From the NCBI GenBank assembly GCA_902782715.1, contig CACZOG010000027.1:1-14260 (forward strand): a stretch of DNA of 14,260 nt, written 5' to 3'. This document shows positions 6,488 to 13,942 of this stretch, piece after piece. Numbering within the stretch: the stretch's first letter is position 1; every line of letters starts with the position of its first letter. The translations under genes and the position numbers were made by a program. The notes beneath the pieces were generated by a model. The model was not told where the DNA came from. It saw only the letters and a program-made list of their open reading frames with translations, and searched no databases. This DNA is from an uncultured Lachnospiraceae bacterium (GTDB taxonomy: Bacteria; Bacillota; Clostridia; Lachnospirales; Lachnospiraceae).

Positions 6488-7672
6488 TTATGAATTCAAC
6501 GCCTGTTCGAGATCGTTGATGATATCCTGTGCATCCTCAATGCCCACCGATATTCTGATGAATGCCTCATTGATTCCGAGTGCTCTTCTTATATCATCGG
6601 GAACATCTTCGTGAGTCTGTGTTATGGGATATGTAACAAGTGTTTCGGTACCGCCGAGACTCTCCGCAAACAGGATCATATTTACGTTAGAAAGAAGTTT
6701 TCTTGCACTTTCTTCGCTGTCGAGTTCAAAGGAGATCATTCCTCCGAATCCCGAAGCCTGCGAAAGATTGAGTTCGTATCCCGGATGATCTTCGAATCCG
6801 ACATAATATACTTTCTTTACCTTGGGATGATTTCTTAACCAGTTTGCCACGATCGCAGCATTCTCGTTATGCTTCTTCATTCTTAAGGAAAGAGTTTTAA
6901 GACCTCTTATGATAAGCCAGCTGTCCATGGGTCCGAGTCCGGAACCGAGGCTCTTTAACTGAATGTGGAAATGATGCGAAAGAGCTTCGTCCTTTATAAC
7001 AACGATTCCCGCAACAACATCATTGTGTCCGCAGAGATACTTTGTACCGCTGTGTACGACTATGTCTGCACCGAGTGTCAAAGGTCTCTGGAAATACGGT
7101 GTCATAAATGTATTATCCACTACGAAGAGCGCACCCGCATCGTGAGCCGCTTTTGCGATGCCTTTGATGTCTCCGACTTTCATCATCGGGTTTGTGGGTG
7201 TCTCAAGGAAGATCATCTTTGTATTGGGACGGATCTCTTTTTTGACATTCTCCACATCGAACATATCAACATATGATATCTCGATTCCGTTTACCCTGAA
7301 GATGTCTTCGACTATTCTGTGCGTTCCTCCGTAAAGGTCATCGCACAAAAGGCAGTGTTCGCCGCGTTTTAAATAATCAAATACAGACATGCTCGCAGCC
7401 TGTCCCGAAGTGAAAGCAAATGCTTCGATCCCTTCTTCGAGGATAGCCATTGTTCGTTCAAGTTCCTGTCTCGTGGGATTCTGAAGTCTTGAGTAATCAT
7501 ATCCCGTGGAAACACCGAAATCTCTATGTCTGAAGGTAGCTGTCTGGAAAATGGGGAAACTGACCGAACCGCTTATCGGATCGCATCCGAGTGCACCGTG
7601 AACCACCTTGCTGTCAAAACTTAAATTTTCTTTTCTGTCATATTCGGCATAATAATTTTCAACTTTTTCCAT
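6488..7672 (-). CDS. PLP-dependent transsulfuration enzyme (cystathionine gamma-synthase/lyase family)
   Basis: This is a 394-residue member of the Cys/Met metabolism PLP family (fold type I). Its members make or cleave cystathionine or use O-acyl-homoserine with a sulfur nucleophile. Visible motifs are YSRLQNPT at 60-67 (the Tyr and Arg contact the phosphate of the neighbouring subunit's PLP), SGQAA at 89-93, the stacking Tyr114 in DLYGGT, DNTF at 186-189, and the Schiff-base Lys211 in SGTKYLCGH. SLGGTETL at 338-345 keeps the Glu343 found in many gamma-synthases and gamma-lyases. About 18 residues precede the usual family start. GGAGG lies four bases before the ATG and a strong promoter is further upstream. 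Sequence motifs alone cannot separate MetB, MetC-like and gamma-lyase activities. It is the first gene of the dapF-murE cluster, which links aspartate-family amino acids. Confidence 0.9.
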   Translation of the reverse strand: MEKVENYYAEYDRKENLSFDSKVVHGALGCDPISGSVSFPIFQTATFRHRDFGVSTGYDYSRLQNPTRQELERTMAILEEGIEAFAFTSGQAASMSVFDYLKRGEHCLLCDDLYGGTHRIVEDIFRVNGIEISYVDMFDVENVKKEIRPNTKMIFLETPTNPMMKVGDIKGIAKAAHDAGALFVVDNTFMTPYFQRPLTLGADIVVHSGTKYLCGHNDVVAGIVVIKDEALSHHFHIQLKSLGSGLGPMDSWLIIRGLKTLSLRMKKHNENAAIVANWLRNHPKVKKVYYVGFEDHPGYELNLSQASGFGGMISFELDSEESARKLLSNVNMILFAESLGGTETLVTYPITQTHEDVPDDIRRALGINEAFIRISVGIEDAQDIINDLEQALNS

Positions 7673-7727
7673 ATTGCCTCCGTTTTGTAATCACTTTAAG
7701 CAAAAAATAAACACATATACAGTATGT

Positions 7728-7756
7728 ATTTTACCATATATTGTGCTTATTATCAA
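7728..7756 (-). promoter_or_regulatory. Sigma-A-type promoter of the PLP enzyme-dapF-murE operon
   Basis: On the minus strand, TTGATA (7751-7756) and TAAAAT (7728-7733) are separated by 17 bases, and TGG before the -10 box makes it an extended type. Transcription would start near 7721, leaving a leader of about 50 bases. That is too short for a SAM riboswitch or T-box, so no RNA switch for this methionine-family gene is visible. No clear terminator for the upstream channel gene lies in this 120-base gap, so read-through from the channel operon is possible. Confidence 0.72.
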
Positions 7757-7792
7757 TGAATACACCATATTTGTTTTATATTACGAAAAAGA

Positions 7793-8950
7793 TCATTCCA
7801 TGTGGTACATAACGAGCGCATCGCCCTTTTTTATAACGGTATTTCCGTTCGGAATGATGATCTTCTGATTCCTTCTGACCATTACGATCTTTTCCTTGGG
7901 ATCGAGGTTTAGATCCTTTATTTCCATGCCCAGCCACTTGTCGCCTTCAAGCATGGGAAGCTCGTTCAAATGAATATCCTCATCCCTGTAATTCTTTGCC
8001 GCGATAACAACGGTATCGTTTGCTTTAAGAACGGTACTTCCGGTCGGAGCTATGGATTCGCCGTCTCTTAATACCATAACGATAAGCGACTGCGGAGGAA
8101 TGACGATATCTTTTATCGCCTTGTTCACCCATTTATGATTTTCATTAAGAGAACCGGTGATAAATTCAAGTTCATGACCTTCTCCGTGGCCTTTGTACAT
8201 ATCGATCTTTGAAAACTGTTCAACGAATCCTGCGGAAATGATACCCGTGGGTATCGCAACGATCCCGACGCCTAAAAACGATATGATAAGAGCCAGCATT
8301 TTACCGAGAAAAGTTACCGGGTATATATCGCCGTATCCTATCGTAAACACTGTCGCCATCGACCACCAGAAGCCCGAGAGGGCATTCTCGAAAACATCGG
8401 GCTGAGCCTCATGTTCCACTCCGTACATGAGCATCGATGCTGAGAGCATGAGCATGAGAATAAGAACAACAGAAGATATGAGCTGCTGTTTCTTCTCGTT
8501 TAATACTTCAACTATCACGTTAAAAGCATCAAACTGCGAATTGATCTTAAAGAGTCTGAATATTCTGAAAACCCTGAAAAGCCTGAATACCGCAACGCCC
8601 GTCGGCGTAAAGAAAGGAAGGTAAAAAGGAAAGAAACTCAAGAAATCGATTATTCCGTAAAACGAGAAGATAAAAGCGATAACTGCCATCACTTTGGTCT
8701 TCTTCGGATACAGAAAATCTGCCGTAAAAAGTCTTAAGATATATTCTATCGTAAAGAAGATCGTTGTGGCATATTCAAGAACATACAATGTATTCTTGAT
8801 ATTATCCGGAAGGGAAAAAGTACTTAAGAATGCCACGATGATATTTAAAACGATCACGCTTGAGATTATGACATCAAAAGAACGGCTTATAAGATCTTTA
8901 GCCGCTCCTATCTGCACTATTTCGAATATCCTTTTACGCACTTTCGTCAT
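7793..8950 (-). CDS. Six-transmembrane voltage-sensor potassium channel with two tandem TrkA_C-like domains
   Basis: The 385-residue protein has the full Kv-type layout: S1 at about 25-45, S2 at 54-76, S3 at 89-112, and S4 at 121-136 with Arg123, Arg126, Arg129, Arg132 and Lys135 at every third position. The pore helix is followed by the selectivity filter TIGYGD (203-208), and S6 at about 213-240. The cytoplasmic tail has no Rossmann RCK_N domain but carries two copies of a TrkA_C-like repeat (about 273-317 and 338-382) that align without gaps, with matching W, IKD, P, IVMV, R, P-x-G and TV positions. The ribosome binding site is AGGGTG. The gene starts 17 bases after the kinase gene and is probably co-transcribed. 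TrkA_C domains are known ligand sensors, including for c-di-AMP in some potassium transporters, so ligand gating is a reasonable inference. Confidence 0.93.
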   Translation of the reverse strand: MTKVRKRIFEIVQIGAAKDLISRSFDVIISSVIVLNIIVAFLSTFSLPDNIKNTLYVLEYATTIFFTIEYILRLFTADFLYPKKTKVMAVIAFIFSFYGIIDFLSFFPFYLPFFTPTGVAVFRLFRVFRIFRLFKINSQFDAFNVIVEVLNEKKQQLISSVVLILMLMLSASMLMYGVEHEAQPDVFENALSGFWWSMATVFTIGYGDIYPVTFLGKMLALIISFLGVGIVAIPTGIISAGFVEQFSKIDMYKGHGEGHELEFITGSLNENHKWVNKAIKDIVIPPQSLIVMVLRDGESIAPTGSTVLKANDTVVIAAKNYRDEDIHLNELPMLEGDKWLGMEIKDLNLDPKEKIVMVRRNQKIIIPNGNTVIKKGDALVMYHME

Positions 8951-8967
8951 AAAGAATCACCCTAAAA

Positions 8968-10236
8968 CTAAATAACCTGAATGCCGCCGTATTTTCTTAC
9001 TTTCAAAACACTGACAACGCAGTTCGGAAATACTTCTTCCATCTTTGCTTTGTATCTTTCCACATTATCGTTTTTAACAAACGCTTCCATAACACCCGAA
9101 AAACCGGCAGCATGTATCCTGCTCGCTTCTTTGGAATTAAGGATCTTGTCGCTTATCGCAAGAGCAAGAGGGATATCCTGCTTTAAGTATTCGTTGGGTG
9201 AGCAGAGATTCTGAAGATACATAAACGACGATCTGCCTGATTCTTTAACAACATCAATAAACTTATCGGTATCATCGTATTTAAGATACTTAAGCGCACT
9301 GTAAACGCGCTCGTTCTCGCCGAAGAAATGGATCGCACGAAGGATCGCCCTGTCGGAACACTTCGCACGAAGTTTGGGTATATTGTCTTCGAATTCTTTT
9401 CTGTCGACATCGTTTAAGAAGTCTTTGCCGAATTCGTTCGCAACACTTCTCATTTCGCCGATTATAAGGTTATACTCGCCCTGAGGATCGGCATTCGCAT
9501 TCTTGGTATCGGTTATGAGGATCGAATAATCCGACAGATCGGTTTCGATCTTTTCGATCTTGGGTTCTGCGGGATTCGAGAAGTCTATGTATACGAAACC
9601 GCCTACGGAACAGGCCATCTGATCCATAAGACCGGAAGGTTTTCCGAAATAGATATTCTCGGAATACTGCCCTATCTGAGCTATTTCCTTGGGACTTATC
9701 TTCATGTCGTTAAAAAGCCCCGAGACAATGTTTCCGAGAAGTGTTTCAAAAGCTGCCGAAGAAGCGAACGCGGAGCCGACGGGAATATCGGATGTGATAT
9801 ATGCCGAAAAACCTCCTACGTTATATCCCATGCCCTTAATTCCGTTAAGCATTCCTTTTACGAGCGAAAGAGTGCTCTTTTCTTCCTCTTCGTTCTCAAG
9901 ACCGTTTATATCGATCTTGATCTCGGGATTGTCTCCCGAAACTATCCTTACGAAATCATCCTCTGATTTTTTTACAACGGCGATCTCATCCGTATTGATC
10001 GAAGCCGCTATTACTTTTCCGTGCTGATGATCCGTATGGTTTCCTATTATCTCAACCCTTCCGGGTGCCGAATATATGCTAATGTCTCCGGCCCCGAAGA
10101 GCTGCTCGAATTTTTCCGCTGCCGCCGTATATCTGGCGGTCTGATAATCAAGTTTGCTCTCATCAAGATAAATATCCGTGAGAACATCATTGAGTGATCC
10201 GTTTTTTAACTGTTCAACAAGTTCGCTTTTCTGCAT
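8968..10236 (-). CDS. Galactokinase-family GHMP kinase with an atypical sugar-binding motif
   Basis: This 422-residue cytoplasmic kinase belongs to the GHMP superfamily and is closest in layout to galactokinase, which phosphorylates galactose at C1. Arg60 in APGRVEIIG and Asp205 in GLMDQMAC match the two catalytic residues of galactokinase. The signature that normally reads GEHTDY is GNHTDH (65-70), so the Glu that contacts galactose is Asn66. The ATP loop, usually PxGxGLSSSA, is PVGSAFASSA (152-161). The third GHMP motif is AAGFSG (376-381). These changes leave the sugar uncertain: galactose, N-acetylgalactosamine or another hexose. A GGGGGA ribosome binding site lies seven bases before the ATG. 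No galT, galE or mutarotase gene is beside it. Instead it sits between a symporter and a potassium channel. Confidence 0.88.
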   Translation of the reverse strand: MQKSELVEQLKNGSLNDVLTDIYLDESKLDYQTARYTAAAEKFEQLFGAGDISIYSAPGRVEIIGNHTDHQHGKVIAASINTDEIAVVKKSEDDFVRIVSGDNPEIKIDINGLENEEEEKSTLSLVKGMLNGIKGMGYNVGGFSAYITSDIPVGSAFASSAAFETLLGNIVSGLFNDMKISPKEIAQIGQYSENIYFGKPSGLMDQMACSVGGFVYIDFSNPAEPKIEKIETDLSDYSILITDTKNANADPQGEYNLIIGEMRSVANEFGKDFLNDVDRKEFEDNIPKLRAKCSDRAILRAIHFFGENERVYSALKYLKYDDTDKFIDVVKESGRSSFMYLQNLCSPNEYLKQDIPLALAISDKILNSKEASRIHAAGFSGVMEAFVKNDNVERYKAKMEEVFPNCVVSVLKVRKYGGIQVI

Positions 10237-10271
10237 ACGTATTCCCCCGATTTCGTAAAACAGTTCCGCTT

Positions 10272-11798
10272 TTATTCTTCGTTCTTCATTGCCTCTACTT
10301 CATCAAAGATCGAAACGACTTCTTTAGAAGGAGCGTTGTCGATCAGAGAAACGGCAATCGCAACGATAAGGCTTACGATGAAGCCGGGAATGATCTCATA
10401 AAGTCCGGTATTGTAGATTGTAAGTTTTTCTACAGAACCGGAGAAACAGCAGTACCAGAATGCATCCATTGCAAAACCTGAAATGATACCTGCGATGGCA
10501 CCTGTGTATGTGAATCTCTTCCAGTAAAGAGCAAGAATGATCGTAGGTCCGAATGCTGCTCCGAATGCGCCCCACGCACATTCTACAAGACCCATGATAC
10601 CGGAGCAGTTAGGGTTGATTGCAATGATAAGAGCAATGACCGAGATAACAGCAACGATTCCTCTGCCGACCCAGAGCATTTCCTTATCGGATGCATCCTT
10701 TTTAAACAAAGGCTTGTAAAGGTCGGATGCGAAAGCCGACGAAGAAGCGAGAAGCTGTGAGTCTGCCGTTGACATTGATGCCGCAAGGATCGCGGAAAGC
10801 AGAATACCCGAAATAAGAGCAGGGAAAAGAGCTCTTACCATCGTGATGAATACAAAGCTTCTGTCATCCGCGCCTAAATATGTTCCGAGATACTGATGTG
10901 CAACAAGTGCAACAACGGATGCCATTGCAAGAATTATCGTTGTCCAGAAACATCCGATGATCTGAGATTTTCTCATTTCTTTTTCGGACTTTATGGACAT
11001 GTATCTTACAAGGATATGAGGCATACCCATGTAACCGAGTCCCCATCCGAGACCGCTTAAGATATCCTTTATACTGTCATAATCGAATTTGCCGCTCGAG
11101 AGCCAGTTGTAATAGTTTGCAGATGTTTCAACTTCCGCAAGAGGAGCAAATCCGGGTCTGTTCATAACAATGACTGCAACAATGGGAGCCGTCATTAAAG
11201 CAAGGAGCATTAACATTCCCTGGAAGAAGTCGGTCCAGCATACCGCGTTGAATCCGCCCAAGAATGTGTAAAGCAGGATGATGATCGTGGCTCCGATCAT
11301 GGAATAAAGAGGATTCCATCCGAAAATATTCTTAAAAAGTGAGCCGCATGCGTAAATACTTGATGCGGAGTAGATACAGTAAACAACCACAAAGATGACC
11401 GCACAGACAGCCTGGAGCACAGGGCTTGAAGATTTAAATCTGTTGGTTAAGAACTGAGGGATCGTGATAGAGTCGTTTGCCTTGATCGAGAAATCTCTTA
11501 ACTTGGGTGCGATAAATACCCATGCGCAGATGGTTCCGATCAAAAGTCCTACGGAGATCCAGACCTGACCCATACCCCAGAGATAAATGGATCCGGGAAG
11601 TCCCATAAGAACCCAGGCACTCATATCGCTGGCACCGGCAGAGAATGCGGCAACGATACCGTTCATCTGTCTTCCGCCAAGGAAATATGCCTTGTCACCG
11701 CTTTGTTTTCTTCCCTTTACGAAGAAGAAAACACCGATGCAGATCACAAAAACAAGATAGATGCAAAATGCAATCATTTCTAAAGAATTACGTTCCAT
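10272..11798 (-). CDS. putP: PutP-type sodium/proline symporter (solute:sodium symporter family)
   Basis: This is an integral membrane carrier of about 508 residues with about 12 to 13 hydrophobic segments, the usual length for PutP. GASDMSAW at 55-62 matches the sodium-site segment around Ser54/Asp55/Ser57 of E. coli PutP at a constant offset of three. MSTADSQ at 342-348 places Ser343 and Thr344 at the second sodium-site pair (340/341 in E. coli). This supports sodium-coupled proline uptake, for nutrition or osmoprotection. Other solutes remain possible because the family is broad. I chose the ATG at 11798, preceded by GGTGG, over a GTG at 11807 that overlaps this site. The gene is divergent from ktrB across about 100 bases and is followed at 35 bases by the GHMP kinase gene. 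Confidence 0.9.
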   Translation of the reverse strand: MERNSLEMIAFCIYLVFVICIGVFFFVKGRKQSGDKAYFLGGRQMNGIVAAFSAGASDMSAWVLMGLPGSIYLWGMGQVWISVGLLIGTICAWVFIAPKLRDFSIKANDSITIPQFLTNRFKSSSPVLQAVCAVIFVVVYCIYSASSIYACGSLFKNIFGWNPLYSMIGATIIILLYTFLGGFNAVCWTDFFQGMLMLLALMTAPIVAVIVMNRPGFAPLAEVETSANYYNWLSSGKFDYDSIKDILSGLGWGLGYMGMPHILVRYMSIKSEKEMRKSQIIGCFWTTIILAMASVVALVAHQYLGTYLGADDRSFVFITMVRALFPALISGILLSAILAASMSTADSQLLASSSAFASDLYKPLFKKDASDKEMLWVGRGIVAVISVIALIIAINPNCSGIMGLVECAWGAFGAAFGPTIILALYWKRFTYTGAIAGIISGFAMDAFWYCCFSGSVEKLTIYNTGLYEIIPGFIVSLIVAIAVSLIDNAPSKEVVSIFDEVEAMKNEE

Positions 11799-11826
11799 AA
11801 ATACCACCGTTTTTCATTGATTTTTT

Positions 11827-11839
11827 GGTATAAAATACC
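11827..11839. promoter_or_regulatory. Palindrome GGTAT-AAA-ATACC in the putP leader
   Basis: This is a perfect 5-bp inverted repeat around AAA, about 29 bases before the putP start codon. On the minus strand it contains TATACC and TATTTT, either of which could serve as a weak -10 box for putP. It may be chance AT-rich symmetry or part of the promoter. Confidence 0.3.
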
Positions 11840-11842
11840 TCT

Positions 11843-11861
11843 TTTAGAATACAATTCTAAA
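11843..11861. promoter_or_regulatory. Perfect inverted repeat between divergent putP and ktrB (possible shared operator)
   Basis: TTTAGAAT and ATTCTAAA are exact reverse complements separated by ACA, giving a 19-bp near-symmetric site. It ends seven bases before the ktrB -35 box and overlaps any plausible putP promoter. The half-sites recall the AT-rich palindromes bound by Fur/PerR-type repressors, but the three-base spacer differs from the one-base spacer of the PerR consensus, so no regulator can be assigned. Confidence 0.45.
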
Positions 11862-11868
11862 GGAATCT

Positions 11869-11897
11869 TTGCAAGCGTTTATATAAAAATGTATAAT
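11869..11897 (+). promoter_or_regulatory. Strong promoter of ktrBA overlapping the 5' end of the open frame
   Basis: TTGCAA (11869-11874) and a perfect TATAAT (11892-11897) are separated by 17 bases. The start point expected 7 to 8 bases after the -10 box falls at about 11904-11905, exactly on the ATG at 11905. The TTGCAA hexamer is its own reverse complement and could also serve as a -35 box toward putP, with TATTCT as a weak -10 at 17 bases. Confidence 0.65.
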
Positions 11898-11904
11898 GTA
11901 TACT

Positions 11905-13260
11905 ATGGAATTATTTAAATCACTTTCAACAACCAGAAAAATAATGCTTTTCTTCTTGGCCGCAGTCTTCATCGGCAGCTTCCTTTTATGGCTTCCGATA
12001 AGCAGCGTCAAAGGAGTAGATGTATCCTATATAGACGCACTTTTTACCGCAACGACCGCTGTCTGCGTAACAGGACTCGTAACGCTTCCGACCTATTCGA
12101 CATGGAGCGTGTTCGGTCAGATAGTGATCCTTATCCTTATCCAGATCGGGGGGCTGGGAATCGTTACCGTAATGAGCGGATTCATGATCGGATTCCACAA
12201 AAGGATCGGAATCGGCGGAAGGTTTCTTATTCAGGATGCATTTAATTTAAATTCCCTTTCGGGGATCATAGAATTTACCAAAAAAGTACTGATCGGAACC
12301 TTCATAGTCGAGGGTGTCGGTGCTCTTTTATACATGACCGTTTTTATTCCCGAATTCGGTCTGAAAGGCATCTGGGTCTCAGTATTCAATTCGATCTCGG
12401 CTTTCTGCAACGCGGGGATCGATATCATCTCCGACAACAGCCTTTGCAATTACACGCTTAATCCGATCATCAATTTTACGTCATCGATGCTTATCATTCT
12501 AAGCGGTATAGGATACATCGTATGGTGGGATTTTATCGATGCGATGAAATCTTTTCCCGAAAAGAAATTCAAATGTTTAAAACTTCTGAATTTCCACAGT
12601 AAGATCGCGATATCCGTTTCGCTTATACTAATAGTTGCCGGAGGGATCCTCTTCTTTATATTCGAGTTTGACAATCCTCTGACGATCAAAGACATGAATA
12701 TCCCCGAGAAACTCATGGTATCGTTCTTCCAGTCGATCACGACAAGAACCGCGGGATTCGCCAGCGTTCCCCAGGAGAATCTGACAAACGCTTCATCTTT
12801 CGTATCCCTGCTTTTGATGTTTATCGGAGGTTCCCCGACAGGTACGGCGGGCGGTATCAAGACCGTTACGGCGGCCGTGCTCATTGCAAATGCCATCGCT
12901 ACGATCAGGAATAAAGAACAGACCTCGATCTTTCACAGAGCCATACCCAAAGAATCTGTTAACAAATCGGTAGCCGTTATAGCCGTTTCATTCGCAATAA
13001 TGTCGATCTCGACAACTCTTTTATGCTTTATTACAAGAGCCGATATTCTGGATATACTTTACGAAACGGTAAGTGCAACCGCCACCGTAGGCCTTACGAG
13101 GAATTTTACTTCAACTTTAAATGTCTGGGGCAAGCTGGTCATCATAGGAACCATGTATCTGGGAAGAGTCGGTCCCATCTCGCTTTTCATAGCACTTAAC
13201 TCACAGAAGAACTCTCCCAACTCAGTAAAGAATCCGACCGAACAGATAAGCGTCGGTTAA
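11905..13260 (+). CDS. ktrB: KtrB/TrkH-family potassium uptake membrane subunit
   Basis: This is the ion-conducting subunit of a Ktr/Trk potassium importer, formed by four M1-P-M2 repeats in one chain. Counting from the ATG at 11905 gives 451 residues, the usual KtrB length. The four pore loops with their filter glycines are visible: VTGL at 55-58, NAG at 169-171 in SISAFCNAG, RTAG at 281-284, and TVGL at 394-397. The segment IGGSPTGTAGGIK (307-319) fits the intramembrane gating loop after the third repeat. The open frame extends to an ATG at 11896, but that codon lies within the predicted -10 box, and no Shine-Dalgarno sequence precedes either ATG. A leaderless message starting at 11905 is the likeliest explanation; a downstream Met14 is an alternative. 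ktrA follows at 14 bases, so the channel and its regulator are made together. Confidence 0.92.
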   Translation: MELFKSLSTTRKIMLFFLAAVFIGSFLLWLPISSVKGVDVSYIDALFTATTAVCVTGLVTLPTYSTWSVFGQIVILILIQIGGLGIVTVMSGFMIGFHKRIGIGGRFLIQDAFNLNSLSGIIEFTKKVLIGTFIVEGVGALLYMTVFIPEFGLKGIWVSVFNSISAFCNAGIDIISDNSLCNYTLNPIINFTSSMLIILSGIGYIVWWDFIDAMKSFPEKKFKCLKLLNFHSKIAISVSLILIVAGGILFFIFEFDNPLTIKDMNIPEKLMVSFFQSITTRTAGFASVPQENLTNASSFVSLLLMFIGGSPTGTAGGIKTVTAAVLIANAIATIRNKEQTSIFHRAIPKESVNKSVAVIAVSFAIMSISTTLLCFITRADILDILYETVSATATVGLTRNFTSTLNVWGKLVIIGTMYLGRVGPISLFIALNSQKNSPNSVKNPTEQISVG

Positions 13261-13274
13261 CGAAAGGATAAATT

Positions 13275-13925
13275 ATGAAGAAAAAGAAAACATATGCGGT
13301 ATTCGGACTCGGCCGTTACGGAAGATCCGTTGCAAAAGAACTGGTAAAAGGCGGTCAGGAAGTTCTTGCCGTGGATATTGACGAAGCAAAAGTCAATGCT
13401 TCGATCGCTGAGATCCCCTTCTGCAAATGCGCAGACATAACCGATATCGAAGTGTTAAAACAGCTCGGGATACAGAATATAGACGTCGTTATAATCGCAA
13501 TGGCAAGCAACCTTGAAGCGAGCGTAATGGCATGCATGCTCTGCAAGGAGATCGGTGTCGAGACCGTCATTGCAAAAGGCTCGAGCAACACCAACTGCAA
13601 GATCCTTATTAAAGTCGGTGCCGACAAGGTCGTTTATCCCGAAAAGGAATCCGGAATAAGACTCGCAAAGAACCTTATGAGTTCGGGCTTTGTAGATCTT
13701 ATCGAACTATCAAAAGATGCATCGATGCTCGAGATCGAAGTCCGTCCCGAATGGGAAGGAAAGAACCTTATGGAACTTAACTTAAGAGTCAAATATTCGA
13801 TCAACGTCGTTGCCATCATTAAGAATAAAAAGATAAACACATTTATCGATCCCACCGTTCCTCTTGATAAGGATATGACTTTAGTCGTTATTGCCAACGT
13901 TAACAAACTCAACAAGCTGAAATAA
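13275..13925 (+). CDS. ktrA: KtrA-type RCK regulatory subunit of potassium uptake
   Basis: The 216-residue cytoplasmic protein has one RCK_N domain (about 5-125) and one RCK_C/TrkA_C domain (about 140-212), the size of single-unit KtrA and not of the doubled TrkA. The Rossmann motif GLGRYG at 11-16 and the acidic Asp34 at the end of the second strand indicate nucleotide binding (ATP/ADP or NAD). Such subunits form octameric rings that gate KtrB, and the C-terminal domain of several relatives binds c-di-AMP. AAAGGA precedes the ATG, and the gene lies 14 bases after ktrB, in the same operon. Confidence 0.94.
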   Translation: MKKKKTYAVFGLGRYGRSVAKELVKGGQEVLAVDIDEAKVNASIAEIPFCKCADITDIEVLKQLGIQNIDVVIIAMASNLEASVMACMLCKEIGVETVIAKGSSNTNCKILIKVGADKVVYPEKESGIRLAKNLMSSGFVDLIELSKDASMLEIEVRPEWEGKNLMELNLRVKYSINVVAIIKNKKINTFIDPTVPLDKDMTLVVIANVNKLNKLK

Positions 13926-13942
13926 ACCATTAAGGAGAGGCT

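Noticed and set aside
7713..7727. Weak symmetry ACATA...TATGT near the expected start point of the PLP-enzyme operon
   Set aside because: Only five-base arms in AT-rich DNA with mismatches in the centre; not distinguishable from chance.
7673..7792. Possible SAM riboswitch or T-box before the methionine-family PLP enzyme
   Set aside because: The leader after the predicted start point is only about 50 bases and shows no conserved riboswitch or T-box elements.
11896..11904. Upstream ATG for KtrB
   Set aside because: It overlaps the perfect TATAAT -10 box and would not be transcribed from the best promoter; it has no ribosome binding site.
12450..12896. Minus-strand open frame of 148 codons antisense to ktrB
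   Set aside because: The opposite strand encodes conserved KtrB pore segments; the antisense frame is a shadow of its codon pattern.
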